Source: Streptomyces albireticuli (lineage in GTDB: Bacteria > Actinomycetota > Actinomycetes > Streptomycetales > Streptomycetaceae). From it: a stretch of DNA of 64,000 nucleotides. The translations under genes were made by a program, and so were the position numbers. The DNA lies in NCBI RefSeq assembly GCF_002192455.1, contig NZ_CP021744.1:2572001-2636000 (forward strand), read 5' to 3'. The notes below the pieces were generated by a model. The model worked only from the letters and a program-made list of their open reading frames with translations. It was not told the origin of the DNA and made no database searches. Shown here one piece after another: positions 35,727 through 46,933 of the stretch (the first letter of the stretch is position 1; every line of letters begins with the position of its first letter).

Positions 35727-37112
35727 TCAGCGGGGGCTGCTGATCTTCCGTGCGTGGCTGAACCGCGAGCGGTCGCCGATGGCCGTCGCGCCGTGCAGTC
35801 CGGCCGGGACGGGCTCCCGCTCCCCGGCGGTCGCGGCCCCCGCGTCGGCCTCCGCACCCACCGCGGTGGCGCCGTGCAGACCCGCCGCGTCGGCGGCGGC
35901 CGCGGCCTCGGCCGGGCTCAGGGCACCGGCGGGGGCGGCCACCGCCCGGCGGCGGTAGCGCGGCGGCACGAAGGACTCGGCCCAGCGGGGCGCGCGCGGC
36001 TTGAAGCGCGGCAGCAGCAGGAGGACCAGACCGACCGCGCTCAGGGCGACGATCAGCAGCACGATCCAGACACTCGCCGAGTGCACGGAGTAGGCCACCG
36101 TGCCGAAGCCGATGAGCGCCGACCAGAAGTACATGATCAGGACGGCCCGGCTGTGCGAGTGCCCGAGCTCCAGCAGCCGGTGGTGCAGATGGCCGCGGTC
36201 CGCGGCGAACGGCGACTGGCCGTTCCAGGTCCGCCGGACGATCGCCAGCAGCAGGTCCGCGACCGGCACCGCGATGACCGTCAGCGGCAGCAGCAGCGGG
36301 ATGTAGACCGGCACCATCGTCTGCACGGCGTTCCGCTCGCCGCCGACCTGCTGGTAGAGCAGGTCGGGGTCGACCTGGCCGGTGATGGAGATGGCGCCCG
36401 CGGCCAGCACCAGCCCGATGAGCATCGAGCCGGAGTCGCCCATGAAGATGCGCGCGGGGTGCATGTTGTGCGGCAGGAAGCCCAGGCACATGCCCATCAG
36501 GACGGCGGCGAACAGCGTCGCGGGCGCGGCCGCCTCCACGTTGTGGCCGAACCACAGGCGGTACGCGTAGAGGAAGAACGCCGCGGCGGCGATGCAGACC
36601 ATGCCCGAGGCGAGGCCGTCCAGGCCGTCGACGAAATTGACCGCGTTGATGGTGATCACGACCAGCGCGACGGTGAGCAGCGTGCCCTGCATCGAGGTCA
36701 GGGAGACGGTGCCGACGCCGGGCACCGGGATCCACAGGATGGTCAGGCCCTGGAGCACCATCACACCGGCGGCGATCATCTGGCCGCCCAGCTTCACCAG
36801 GGCGTCGACGCCCCACTTGTCGTCCAGGACGCCCAGGATCCAGATCAGGCCGGCGCCGGAGAGCAGCGCCCGGGGTTCGCTGCCGAGCTCGAAGACCTTG
36901 CCGAGGTTCGACAGGTGCGCGGCGACCAGCAGCCCCGCGCACAGCCCGCCGAACATCGCGATACCGCCGAGGCGTGGCGTCGGTTCGCGGTGCACGTCGC
37001 GCGCGCGGATCTCCGGCATGGCCCCGGCCACGATCGCGAACTTCCGCACCGGCCCCGTCAGCAGATAGGTGACCGCGGCGGTGACGCACAACGTCAGCAG
37101 GTATTCACGCAC
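35727..37112 (-). CDS. WecA-like undecaprenyl/decaprenyl-phosphate GlcNAc-1-phosphate transferase
   Basis: Membrane enzyme of the MraY/WecA family that transfers a sugar-1-phosphate from UDP-sugar to a polyprenyl phosphate, starting wall-linked glycan synthesis. The 461 residues have about eleven transmembrane helices with the catalytic motifs VNFVDGLDGLA and HPARIFMGDSGSM and the His-rich loop RGHLHHRLLELGHSHSR. An Ala/Gly-rich tail of about 90 residues has two AGLHGATA copies. Start GTG 37112 has GGGGCAG upstream. It precedes atpI in the same orientation, 372 bp apart. Confidence 0.9.
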   Translation of the reverse strand: MREYLLTLCVTAAVTYLLTGPVRKFAIVAGAMPEIRARDVHREPTPRLGGIAMFGGLCAGLLVAAHLSNLGKVFELGSEPRALLSGAGLIWILGVLDDKWGVDALVKLGGQMIAAGVMVLQGLTILWIPVPGVGTVSLTSMQGTLLTVALVVITINAVNFVDGLDGLASGMVCIAAAAFFLYAYRLWFGHNVEAAAPATLFAAVLMGMCLGFLPHNMHPARIFMGDSGSMLIGLVLAAGAISITGQVDPDLLYQQVGGERNAVQTMVPVYIPLLLPLTVIAVPVADLLLAIVRRTWNGQSPFAADRGHLHHRLLELGHSHSRAVLIMYFWSALIGFGTVAYSVHSASVWIVLLIVALSAVGLVLLLLPRFKPRAPRWAESFVPPRYRRRAVAAPAGALSPAEAAAAADAAGLHGATAVGAEADAGAATAGEREPVPAGLHGATAIGDRSRFSHARKISSPR

Positions 37113-37188
37113 GGGCTGCCCCAGAGATCTCGCTGGACATCACAGCCCCACACCATATTCGCGTCCGACCCCGATCCGTGAATACAGC

Positions 37189-38577
37189 TCAAGACGAGCG
37201 GCCATCCCGCGATGGTTGCAGCTCCCGGATGTGATCCGGGTAAGGAGGGTAGGGCGGGAAGGTGGTCACCAGCTCGGCGACCGCCGCGCGGGTCCCCCGG
37301 GTGTCCCTGGTCTCTCCCGCACCGGCTCCCCCGGGGCCCTCGCCCCGCAGCGCGGCCCCCATGAGCACCGCGATCCGGGCCATCTCGGGCTCGCGCATGC
37401 CCTGGGTGGTGACCGCCGCGGCGCCCAGCCGCAGACCGGGGGCGCTCCCGTGCGGCAGCCCGCAGGTGTCCAGGACGATGCCGCAGGCCGCGAGCCTGCC
37501 GCGGGCCGTGACGGCGTCCAGGGCGAGCCCGGAGACGTCGACGGTCATCATGTGCGTGTCGGTGCCTCCCGTGGTCACCGTGAGGCCCTCAGCGGCCAGG
37601 GCGGCGGCAAGCGTGCGGGCGTTGGCCACGACCTGATGGGCGTACGCGGTGAAGGCGGGTGCGGTGGCCTCGCCGAAGGCGACGGCCTTGGCCGCGACGG
37701 TGTGCATCTGGCCGCCGCCCTGGGTGAAGGGGAAGACCGCCCGGTCGATCCTGCTCGCGAGGCCGGCCCGGCACAGCAGCAGCCCGCCGCGCGGGCCGCG
37801 CAGCACCTTGTGGGTGGTGGCGCAGACCACGTCCGCGTACGGGACGGGGCTGGGCGCCGCTCCCCCGGCGATCAGCCCGATCGGGTGGGCGGCGTCCGCG
37901 ACGAGGTAGGCGCCCACCTCGTCGGCGATGTCGCGGAAGGCGGCGTAGTCGGGGTGGCGGGGGTAGGAGATCGAGCCGCAGACGAGGGCCTTGGGCCGGT
38001 GCTCGCGGGCGAGGGCGCGCACCTGGTCGTAGTCGATCAGGCCGGTGTCACGGCGGACGCCGTAGCCGACGAAGTCGAACCAGCGGCCGGAGAAGTTCGC
38101 CGGGGAGCCGTGGGTGAGGTGGCCGCCCTGCGGCAGGGCCATGGCGAGCACGGTGTCCCCGGGGCACAGCAGCGCGGCGTAGGCGGCGAGGACGGCGGAC
38201 GAGCCGGAGTGCGGCTGGACGTTGGCGTGCTCGGCGCCGAAGAGGGCCTTGGCCCGGTCGACGGCGATCCGCTCGGCGAGGTCGACCAGCTCGCAGCCGC
38301 CGTGGTGCCGGGCGCCCGGATAGCCCTCCGCGTACTTGTTGGCCAGCGGGGAGCCGAGGGTGGCGAGGACGGCGGGCGAGGTGAAGTTCTCGGCCGCGAT
38401 GAGCTGGAGGCCGTCGGCCTGGCGGCGGGCCTCGCCGGCGAGGATCCCGGCGAGCTCGGGGTCCTGCCGCAGCAGGGCCTCGAAGCCGCCCTCCCAGACG
38501 GGGCGCGGCGCGGCCGCGGCCTCGGCGGCGGCGGGGGGCGCGCCGGGGTCACGGGTCGAAGCTCGGGTGGCGGGCAT
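37189..38577 (-). CDS. glyA: Serine hydroxymethyltransferase homologue
   Basis: PLP enzyme that interconverts serine and glycine with one-carbon transfer to tetrahydrofolate. The 462 residues have Lys257 in CATTHKVLRGPRGG, the PLP lysine, and HSGSSAVLAAYAALLCPGD and GAYLVADAAHPIGLIAGG. The usual DMAHVAGLV is altered here, and about 25 N-terminal residues are extra, so a specialised paralogue is possible. ATG 38577 has GGAGG five bases upstream, which excludes a longer in-frame start. It sits after the phosphatase homologue with a 178-bp gap. Confidence 0.86.
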   Translation of the reverse strand: MPATRASTRDPGAPPAAAEAAAAPRPVWEGGFEALLRQDPELAGILAGEARRQADGLQLIAAENFTSPAVLATLGSPLANKYAEGYPGARHHGGCELVDLAERIAVDRAKALFGAEHANVQPHSGSSAVLAAYAALLCPGDTVLAMALPQGGHLTHGSPANFSGRWFDFVGYGVRRDTGLIDYDQVRALAREHRPKALVCGSISYPRHPDYAAFRDIADEVGAYLVADAAHPIGLIAGGAAPSPVPYADVVCATTHKVLRGPRGGLLLCRAGLASRIDRAVFPFTQGGGQMHTVAAKAVAFGEATAPAFTAYAHQVVANARTLAAALAAEGLTVTTGGTDTHMMTVDVSGLALDAVTARGRLAACGIVLDTCGLPHGSAPGLRLGAAAVTTQGMREPEMARIAVLMGAALRGEGPGGAGAGETRDTRGTRAAVAELVTTFPPYPPYPDHIRELQPSRDGRSS

Positions 38578-38755
38578 CGCTGCCTCCGGCCTGTGCGGCG
38601 CGATGGTCTTGGCACCAATGTAGGCCCACGCCGGGGCATATGCCCGGTAGCTGCCCGGCGAATGTCCGGCGTTCACCGCCGTGCCCGCTCCCGGCCGGGA
38701 GCGGTGGCCCCGCCCGTCGGTGGTCACCGGCCGTCCCGGCCCGGTGGACGGGTGG

Positions 38756-39415
38756 TCAGGGCCGGCCGGCGACCCCGGTGAGCGCGGTGAGGACCGGGTC
38801 GAGCGCCTGGTTGATCTCGTCGCCGATGGAACGGAAGAAGGTGATGGGAGCGCCGTACGGGTCGTGGACCTCGTCCGCCTCCGCGTTCGGGGCCAGCAGC
38901 CAGCCGCGCAGCGCGGCGGCGGCCTGGACCAGGGCGCGGGCGCGGTCGACCACCCCGCCGGCCCGGGCCGGGTCGGGGAGGGTCGCGGGGTCTATGGCCC
39001 GTACGAGCCGGGTGAACTCCTTGAGCGTGAAAGTACGCAGGCCCGCCGAGTGGCCCATGGAGATGACCTGGGCGCGGTGGTCGCGGGTGGCGGTGAGCAC
39101 CAGGTCCGCGCGGATCACGTGCTCGTCGAGCAGCTCACGGCCGATGAAGCCGTGCGGGTCGGCGCCGAGGTCGGCCAGGACGGTGGCGGCGTGCGCCTCC
39201 ATCGGGGCGCCCTCGTGGCCCCAGGTGCCCGCGCTCTCCACCACCAGGCCGCCGGCGAAGGGGTCGCCGAGGCGGTCGGCGAGGGCATGCCGGGACAGCC
39301 GCTCGGTGATGGGCGAGCGGCAGACGTTGCCGGTGCTGACGTGGAGGATGCGGAAGGTGTCGGTGGTGCTGTCCGTGCCCGGTCCCGCTATGCCACGCCC
39401 CTGCGGGGCGATCAA
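38756..39415 (-). CDS. LMW protein-tyrosine phosphatase homologue lacking the catalytic Cys
   Basis: A 219-residue protein with the low-molecular-weight phosphatase fold. The P-loop reads HVSTGNVCRSP: Ser27 takes the place of the nucleophilic Cys of VCxGNxCRS, while Cys32, Arg33, Ser34 and the acid motif DPYG remain. It should therefore bind phosphate but not catalyse by the usual route. It starts at TTG 39415, sharing the base overlap TTGA with the stop of the threonylcarbamoyl-AMP synthase; GAGGTG lies five bases upstream. A role as phospho-ligand sensor is inference. Confidence 0.85.
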   Translation of the reverse strand: MIAPQGRGIAGPGTDSTTDTFRILHVSTGNVCRSPITERLSRHALADRLGDPFAGGLVVESAGTWGHEGAPMEAHAATVLADLGADPHGFIGRELLDEHVIRADLVLTATRDHRAQVISMGHSAGLRTFTLKEFTRLVRAIDPATLPDPARAGGVVDRARALVQAAAALRGWLLAPNAEADEVHDPYGAPITFFRSIGDEINQALDPVLTALTGVAGRP

Positions 39416-40059
39416 TTCGCCACCTCGAGGTCGGGTACTACCTCGCGCAGCTGCTCGGCGCTGATGGCACCGGCGCGCAGCAGGACGGGGACCTTGCCGG
39501 TGACGTCCACGATGGAGGACGGCACGTCGGCGGGGGTGGGGCCGCCGTCGAGGTAGACGGAGACGGAGTCGCCGAGCATCTCCTGGGCGGCGTCGCAGTC
39601 CTGCGGCGCCGGGTGCCCGGTGAGGTTGGCGCTGGAGACGGCCATCGGGCCGAACTCGGTCAGCAGCTCGATGGCGACGGGGTGCAGCGGCATCCGGACC
39701 GCCACCGTGCCGTGGGTCTCCCCGAGGTCCCAGGTGAGCGACGGCTGGTGGTTGGCGACGAGGGTCAGCGCACCGGGCCAGAAGGCGTCGACGAGCTCCC
39801 AGGCCTGCTCGGAGAAGTCCGTGACGAGGCCGTGCAGGGTGTTCGGGGAGCCGACCAGGACGGGCGAGGGCATGCCCCGGCCGCGGCCCTTGGCCTCCAG
39901 GAGGCCGCCCACGGCGTCCCCGCTGAAGGCGTCCGCGCCGATCCCGTACACGGTGTCGGTGGGCAGCACGACCAGCTCACCGCGGCGGACCGCGGCCACC
40001 GCCTCACGCAGACCGGTCTTACGGTCGGTCGCGTCGCTGCAGTCGTATCGCCGTGCCAT
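39412..40059 (-). CDS. L-threonylcarbamoyladenylate synthase (Sua5/YrdC)
   Basis: Makes threonylcarbamoyl-AMP from Thr, bicarbonate and ATP for the t6A37 modification of ANN-decoding tRNAs. The 215 residues form a single YrdC domain with VVLPTDTVYGIGADA near the start, KGRGRGMPSPVLVGS as the ATP/Thr lid, and AVSSANLTGHPAP. No Sua5 C-terminal domain is present. AGGAGG precedes the ATG. It overlaps the next gene by 4 nt, and prmC lies 53 bp upstream. Confidence 0.94.
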   Translation of the reverse strand: MARRYDCSDATDRKTGLREAVAAVRRGELVVLPTDTVYGIGADAFSGDAVGGLLEAKGRGRGMPSPVLVGSPNTLHGLVTDFSEQAWELVDAFWPGALTLVANHQPSLTWDLGETHGTVAVRMPLHPVAIELLTEFGPMAVSSANLTGHPAPQDCDAAQEMLGDSVSVYLDGGPTPADVPSSIVDVTGKVPVLLRAGAISAEQLREVVPDLEVAN

Positions 40060-40112
40060 TTAACGGACCTCCTCGTACGGGGCGAACAGGGCAGATGTCT
40101 GGGGAGCCGCGG

Positions 40113-40958
40113 TCACGGCATCGCCTTCCGCGCGGTCGCGAAGCGCGGGCGGTTGTTGAGGTCGGGGTGATCGGCGGCGTCCGCCCATCCCGACTCCTCA
40201 GCGAAGATCCACGGCACCTGGCCGCCCTGGGTGTCGGCGTGCTCGATCACGACGACGCCGCCGGGGCGCAGCAGCCGGTGGGCGGTGCGCTCGATGCCGC
40301 GGATGGTGTCGAGGCCGTCCTCGCCGGAGAAGAGCGCCAGCTCGGGGTCGTGGTCGCGGGCCTCGGGGGCGACGTACTCCCACTCGGTGAGCGGGATGTA
40401 CGGCGGGTTGCTGACGACCAGGTCGACCTGGCCGTCGAGCTCGGGCAGCGCCGTGAGGGCGTTGCCGTGGTGGAGGGTGACGCGGGAGCCCTCGACGTTC
40501 TTGCGGGCCCAGCCGAGCGCGGTCTCGTCCAGCTCCACGGCGTGCACCCGGGAGCGGGGCACCTCCTGGGCCAGGGCGAGCGCGATGGCGCCGGAGCCGG
40601 TGCACAGGTCGACGATCAGGGGCTCGACGACGTCCATGGCGCGCACGGCGTCTATGGCCCAGCCGACGACCGACTCGGTCTCGGGGCGGGGCACGAAGAC
40701 GCCGGGGCCGACCTGGAGCTCCAGGTAGCGGAAGAAGGCGCGGCCGGTGATGTGCTGGAGGGGCTCACGGGCCTCGCGGCGGGCGACGGCCTCCCAGTAG
40801 CGGGCGTCGAAGTCGGCGTCCGCGACGTTGTGCAGCTCACCCCGCTTGACGCCGTGCACGAAGGCGGCGAGCTCCTCCGCGTCGAAGCGCGGCGAAGGTA
40901 CGCCGGCGTCGGCCAGCCGCTGGGTGGCTTGCGCCACCTCGGCGAGCAGCAGGTTCAC
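40113..40958 (-). CDS. prmC: PrmC, release factor glutamine methyltransferase
   Basis: Methylates the Gln of the GGQ loop in RF1 and RF2 with S-adenosylmethionine. The 281 residues have an N-terminal helical domain, the SAM loop VDLCTGSGAIALALA (116-130) and the catalytic NPPY (184-187). GTG 40958 has AGGA upstream. It lies directly downstream of its substrate gene prfA, the usual order. Confidence 0.96.
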   Translation of the reverse strand: MNLLLAEVAQATQRLADAGVPSPRFDAEELAAFVHGVKRGELHNVADADFDARYWEAVARREAREPLQHITGRAFFRYLELQVGPGVFVPRPETESVVGWAIDAVRAMDVVEPLIVDLCTGSGAIALALAQEVPRSRVHAVELDETALGWARKNVEGSRVTLHHGNALTALPELDGQVDLVVSNPPYIPLTEWEYVAPEARDHDPELALFSGEDGLDTIRGIERTAHRLLRPGGVVVIEHADTQGGQVPWIFAEESGWADAADHPDLNNRPRFATARKAMP

Positions 40959-41081
40959 GGTGGTCCTCTCGCGCGTTCGTACGGTGTCGTCGGTCTCCCC
41001 CGGCTCACGCCGGGAGGTGCCCCCGGCCGGGCCGGGGGCGTCGGGCCCGCCCGGCGGGCGGGACGGGCCTGACGTGGCCGG

Positions 41082-42161
41082 TCAGCCGGCGGCGGCCAGC
41101 TTCGCGGCGGAGTCGGCGTCGACGCAGGCCTGGATCACCGCGTCCAGGTCGCCGTCGAGCACCTGGTCCAAGTTGTACGCCTTGAAGCCGACCCGGTGGT
41201 CCGAGATGCGGTTTTCCGGGAAGTTGTACGTCCGGATCTTCTCGGAGCGGTCGACGGTGCGGACCTGGCTGCGGCGCGCGTCGGCGGCCTCGGCCTCGGC
41301 CTTCTCCTGGGCGGCGGCGAGCAGTCGCGAGCGCAGGATGCGCAGGGCCTGCTCCTTGTTCTGGAGCTGGCTCTTCTCGTTCTGGCAGGAGGCGACGACG
41401 CCGGTCGGCAGGTGGGTGATGCGGACGGCGGAGTCCGTGGTGTTGACGGACTGGCCGCCGGGGCCGGAGGAGCGGTAGACGTCGATGCGCAGATCGTTCA
41501 TGTTGATCTCGACGTCGACCTCCTCGGCCTCGGGCGTGACGAGCACGCCGGCGGCGGAGGTGTGGATGCGGCCCTGGGACTCGGTGGCCGGCACGCGCTG
41601 GACGCGGTGCACGCCGCCCTCGTACTTCAGCCGGGCCCAGACGCCCTGGCCGGGCTCGGTGGCGCCGTTGCCGCCCTTGGTCTTCACCGCGACCTGGACG
41701 TCCTTGTAGCCGCCGAGCTCGGACTCGGTGGAGTCGATGATCTCGGTCTTCCAGCCGACGCGCTCGGCGTAGCGCAGGTACATGCGCAGCAGGTCGCCGG
41801 CGAAGAGCGCCGACTCGTCGCCGCCGGCGCCGGCCTTGACCTCGAGGATGACGTCCTTGTCGTCACTGGGGTCGCGGGGCACCAGCAGCAGGCGCAGCTT
41901 CTCGGTGAGGGCCTCGCGCTGCTTGTCCAGCTCCTTGACCTCGGCGGCGAAGTCGGGGTCGACCTGGGCCAGCTCGCGCGCGGTCTCGATGTCGTCGCCG
42001 GCCTGCTTCCAGGAACGGTAGGTCGCGACGATCGGCGTCAGCTCGGCGTAGCGCTTGTTGAGCTTGCGGGCGTTGGCCTGGTCCGCGTGTACGGCGGGGT
42101 CGGCGAGCCGCTTCTCGAGGTCGGCGTGCTCACCGATCAGTTCCTCGACTGCCTCGAACAT
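41082..42161 (-). CDS. prfA: Peptide chain release factor 1
   Basis: Recognises UAA and UAG and triggers peptide release. The 359 residues have the PAT codon-recognition motif (191-193) and the GGQ catalytic loop (235-237, [17 protein letters not shown]). ATG 42161 is preferred over the TTG immediately before it; AGGGA lies about 6-10 bases upstream. Followed by prmC after 123 bp. Confidence 0.97.
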   Translation of the reverse strand: MFEAVEELIGEHADLEKRLADPAVHADQANARKLNKRYAELTPIVATYRSWKQAGDDIETARELAQVDPDFAAEVKELDKQREALTEKLRLLLVPRDPSDDKDVILEVKAGAGGDESALFAGDLLRMYLRYAERVGWKTEIIDSTESELGGYKDVQVAVKTKGGNGATEPGQGVWARLKYEGGVHRVQRVPATESQGRIHTSAAGVLVTPEAEEVDVEINMNDLRIDVYRSSGPGGQSVNTTDSAVRITHLPTGVVASCQNEKSQLQNKEQALRILRSRLLAAAQEKAEAEAADARRSQVRTVDRSEKIRTYNFPENRISDHRVGFKAYNLDQVLDGDLDAVIQACVDADSAAKLAAAG

Positions 42162-42264
42162 CAAGTTTCCCTAGCTGGAAGTGACGGGCCTGCTGGACGA
42201 CAAAGCGCCGGTCCGGTCACCCCTCGCGCGCGAAGGGCGACCGGGAACCGGCGCCTGCGGGTCG

Positions 42265-42486
42265 CTACTTCTTGGCAGCGGCGGCCTTGCCGAAGCGGGC
42301 CTCGAACCGCGCCACGCGGCCACCGGTGTCGAGGATCTTCTGCTTGCCCGTGTAGAACGGGTGGCACTCGGAGCAGACGTCGGCACGGATGGTGCCGTCG
42401 GCGACGGTGCTACGGGTGGTGAACGACGCGCCACAGGTGCAGCTGACCTGGGTCTCGACGTAATCCGGGTGGATGTCGCGCTTCAA
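42265..42486 (-). CDS. rpmE: 50S ribosomal protein L31, zinc-binding type
   Basis: Joins the two ribosomal subunits at the central protuberance. The 73 residues keep the zinc ligands Cys16, Cys18 and CSECH (38-42), so this is the C+ form; streptomycetes usually have a second, zinc-free form elsewhere under Zur control. The start codon is TTG 42486, with GGAG seven bases upstream. A 103-bp gap leads to prfA. Confidence 0.95.
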   Translation of the reverse strand: MKRDIHPDYVETQVSCTCGASFTTRSTVADGTIRADVCSECHPFYTGKQKILDTGGRVARFEARFGKAAAAKK

Positions 42487-42651
42487 GGGATCTCCTAGGT
42501 TCGGGAGGGCGCCGGGTCGCAGGGCGGGATTGCCTTACGTGAACCGGGGCCGACGTACCAGTTTGCCAGGACTGGCCGTATCCCCCAAAACGAGAGGTGG
42601 CGGCCGGTTATTCCACCGGCCGTTTCCCCTGGTGCCCCGGGGGACGGCGGG

Positions 42652-43767
42652 CTATTTGACGACGCCCTCGGCCCCGGTCCTGGCGCCCGCGGCCTCCTTG
42701 AGCACGGACTCCGGGATCTCCCGGTCGCCGCGCAGCGCCGTCCAGAGCGGCTCGGTGGCCTCGGCCACCGGGACCACCCGGTTGTGGTCCAGGGGGTCGT
42801 CCGCGACCGGCAGGGTCACCATCTGCATGTCGTCGGAGCCGATGCCCTTGAGGCCGTTGGCGAACGAGTACAGCTTGTCGACGGAGGCCAGCTCGCGGTC
42901 GGTGGTGAGCGCCTTGGTGGCGGTGTCGGCGATCCCGTAGAGCTTGGTGGGGCTGGTGAACAGGCCGACGTGCTTGATCTGGTCCAGCAGCGCCTTGATG
43001 AACGCCTGCTGGAGCTTGATCCGGCCGAGGTCGCCGCCGTCGCCCACGCCGTGCCGGGTGCGGACCAGGCCGAGGGACTGCTCGCCGTTGAGGGTGTGGG
43101 TGCCCGCCGCCAGGTCGAGGTGGCTCCACTTGTCCTTGATCGGCTTGGTGGTGGTGACCTCGACGCCGCCGAGCTTGTCGATCAGCTTCTGGAAGCCGGC
43201 GAAGTCGACCTCCAGGTAGTGATCCATCCGGATGTTGGTCATCTTCTCGACGGTCGCGACCGCGCAGCTCGCGCCGCCCACCGAGTACGCCTCGTTGAAC
43301 TGGGCGCGCTTGACGGCCGGGGACTTCTTCCCGTCGGGCGTCCGGCACTCCGGGCGGGGCACGATGGTGTCCCGGGGGATGCTGACGACGCTGGCCTTCT
43401 TGTGACCCGCGTAGACGTGGACGATCATCGCCGTGTCGGAGCGGGAGCTGCCCTCGTCCTTGCCGTAGGCGCTGTTGGCGCCGGCCCGGGAGTCGGAGCC
43501 GAGGACGAGGATGTCCTGGGAGCCGTTGTCGACGTTCTCGGGGCGGTTCTTGCCCAGGGCCGCGTTGATGTCGACGCTGTGCAGGTTGCCGTTGAACTTG
43601 AAGTACAGGACGCCGGCGCCCGCGCCGGCCACGAGGACGAGCCCGCCGGCCGTCCACAGGGCTATTCGGCCCTTGCGGCGGGTGCGGACCTTGCGACGGC
43701 GGCCGCCGGACCCGCGGGCACGGCGGCGGTGCGCTCCCGCCCTCGTGCTCTTGCTGTCGTCAGCCAT
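42652..43767 (-). CDS. LytR-CpsA-Psr (LCP) family wall-glycopolymer transferase
   Basis: Attaches teichoic-acid or teichulosonic-type polymers to peptidoglycan. The 371 residues have a very basic cytoplasmic N-terminus (RRRARGSGGRRRKVRTRRKG), one transmembrane helix (about 34-56) and an extracellular LCP domain with ILVLGSDSRAG, RSDTAMIVHV, SVVSIPRDT and LVRTRHGVGDGGDLGRIKLQQ. It stands upstream of rpmE in the same orientation. Confidence 0.92.
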   Translation of the reverse strand: MADDSKSTRAGAHRRRARGSGGRRRKVRTRRKGRIALWTAGGLVLVAGAGAGVLYFKFNGNLHSVDINAALGKNRPENVDNGSQDILVLGSDSRAGANSAYGKDEGSSRSDTAMIVHVYAGHKKASVVSIPRDTIVPRPECRTPDGKKSPAVKRAQFNEAYSVGGASCAVATVEKMTNIRMDHYLEVDFAGFQKLIDKLGGVEVTTTKPIKDKWSHLDLAAGTHTLNGEQSLGLVRTRHGVGDGGDLGRIKLQQAFIKALLDQIKHVGLFTSPTKLYGIADTATKALTTDRELASVDKLYSFANGLKGIGSDDMQMVTLPVADDPLDHNRVVPVAEATEPLWTALRGDREIPESVLKEAAGARTGAEGVVK

Positions 43768-44052
43768 CGTCGTGTCCCTCTGTTCTCCGCTGGTTCTCGG
43801 CTACCCCCGCCGATCCGGCCACCCGGGGTGGCCGGGGTCCGCCGTCATCTCTCATGACGGGGAAGCCTGCGTCAGGGTTGCACAGCGGTTTCTGAGGACC
43901 TTCTTAGAAAACGGGTGGCGGCGGGGGTGCGAATGGATCTTTCACCCCCATCGCGACCTGCGCTTTCGGCCAATGCGGGGATATCGGTTCCGGCCATCTC
44001 GGGGGTCCGGCCCTGTGGTGCATCTCTCAAAAGGTCACGGGGAGGTCACGGC

Positions 44053-44338
44053 GGGGTTTTCCCCGGTCCCGCCCCTTCCCGTAACCGGGGGCTGACGCCC
44101 CCGGGCCCCCGGCCGCGCTGACGCGCGGTGGCCTCAAACGCCAACCGGGCTGATTTCGCCCCTGCCCGCGGCCGGCTCTCCCCTGCGCCAGGGCTTTCCG
44201 GCCCGGTTCCGGGCGAGAACTCAGCCCGTCCGGGGGTACCTCCCAGTGGTAGCTGGGGGAGTTTCAGGACCGGGGTCCGGGGCGGAGCCCCGGTTCGGGA
44301 AGGGGCGGGGTGGGGGCAAAGCCCCGCGCAGCGGCACC
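44053..44338. repeat. Dispersed palindromic intergenic element, copy 2
   Basis: Imperfect inverted arms (44053-44085 and 44285-44314) resemble the element at 15966-16143, including CCCCGCCCCTTCCCG and AAAGCCCCGCGCAGCGGCACC beyond the right arm. It occupies about half of the 660-bp gap (43768-44427) between the LCP gene and rho; the remainder holds the LCP leader and the rho terminator. Confidence 0.7.
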
Positions 44339-44360
44339 CGCACCCGCCCAGGCATACGCG

Positions 44361-44398
44361 CGGGGCCTCCCCGCCACAGACATGGCGGGGAGGCCCCG
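44361..44398 (-). terminator. rho terminator hairpin
   Basis: A perfect 16-bp stem (44361-44376 with 44383-44398, loop CAGACA) starts 29 nt after the rho stop. There is no U-run. Confidence 0.88.
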
Positions 44399-44427
44399 GT
44401 GGTGCGCTACAGCGCCGCGAACCGCGC

Positions 44428-46515
<2,088 letters not shown>

Positions 46516-46933
46516 GAAGGGGTCCTTCCCTGGAGCGGGCGTCGGCCTGTCTGGCTCGGCGACCGGTTGTGCTGTCCGGCTGCGGTCTGGCTGTGCGGAC
46601 CGGGCCGGGGCGGTGGTCCGCCGGTACGGCGGAAGAATCAGTTCATTGGTTCCGGCGTGAAGAAATGAGGTGAAGACATGACGCAAGAACTTCACTCATG
46701 TCACCCACGCCGATTCCGGAGCGTGCTCGAATCTGCTCAGGCAGGCTGCTCAGGCAGTTTGGGAGGCTCCCGGAAGAAAAGCGGTCCCTGATCGGGACAC
46801 AGAGCACCGAGCCGATGTGGCTTCGAGTGCAGACTTGAGGTTAACACTACCGGATCCCACAAACATTCCCCCTCTCCAAGACCGGCAACCGCTATTTTTC
46901 GCGGGTCCCGGGTCGCCCCGGGTCCCGCGGTGT
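46516..46933 (-). other. 418-bp rho upstream region
   Basis: No gene is supported between thrB and rho. An in-frame extension of rho to 46695 has no family similarity. The region near 46640-46740 is comparatively AT-rich and probably holds the rho promoter and a leader of 100 nt or more, which would suit Rho autoregulation. CTTCAC occurs several times but no clear operator is seen. Confidence 0.45.
46900..46929 (-). terminator. thrB terminator hairpin
   Basis: A 13-position stem with one mismatch (46900-46912 with 46917-46929, loop TCGC) starts 4 nt after the thrB stop. Confidence 0.75.

Noticed and set aside
46516..46695. N-terminal extension of Rho by 60 residues
   Set aside because: No family similarity; the GTG at 46515 has a good ribosome site.
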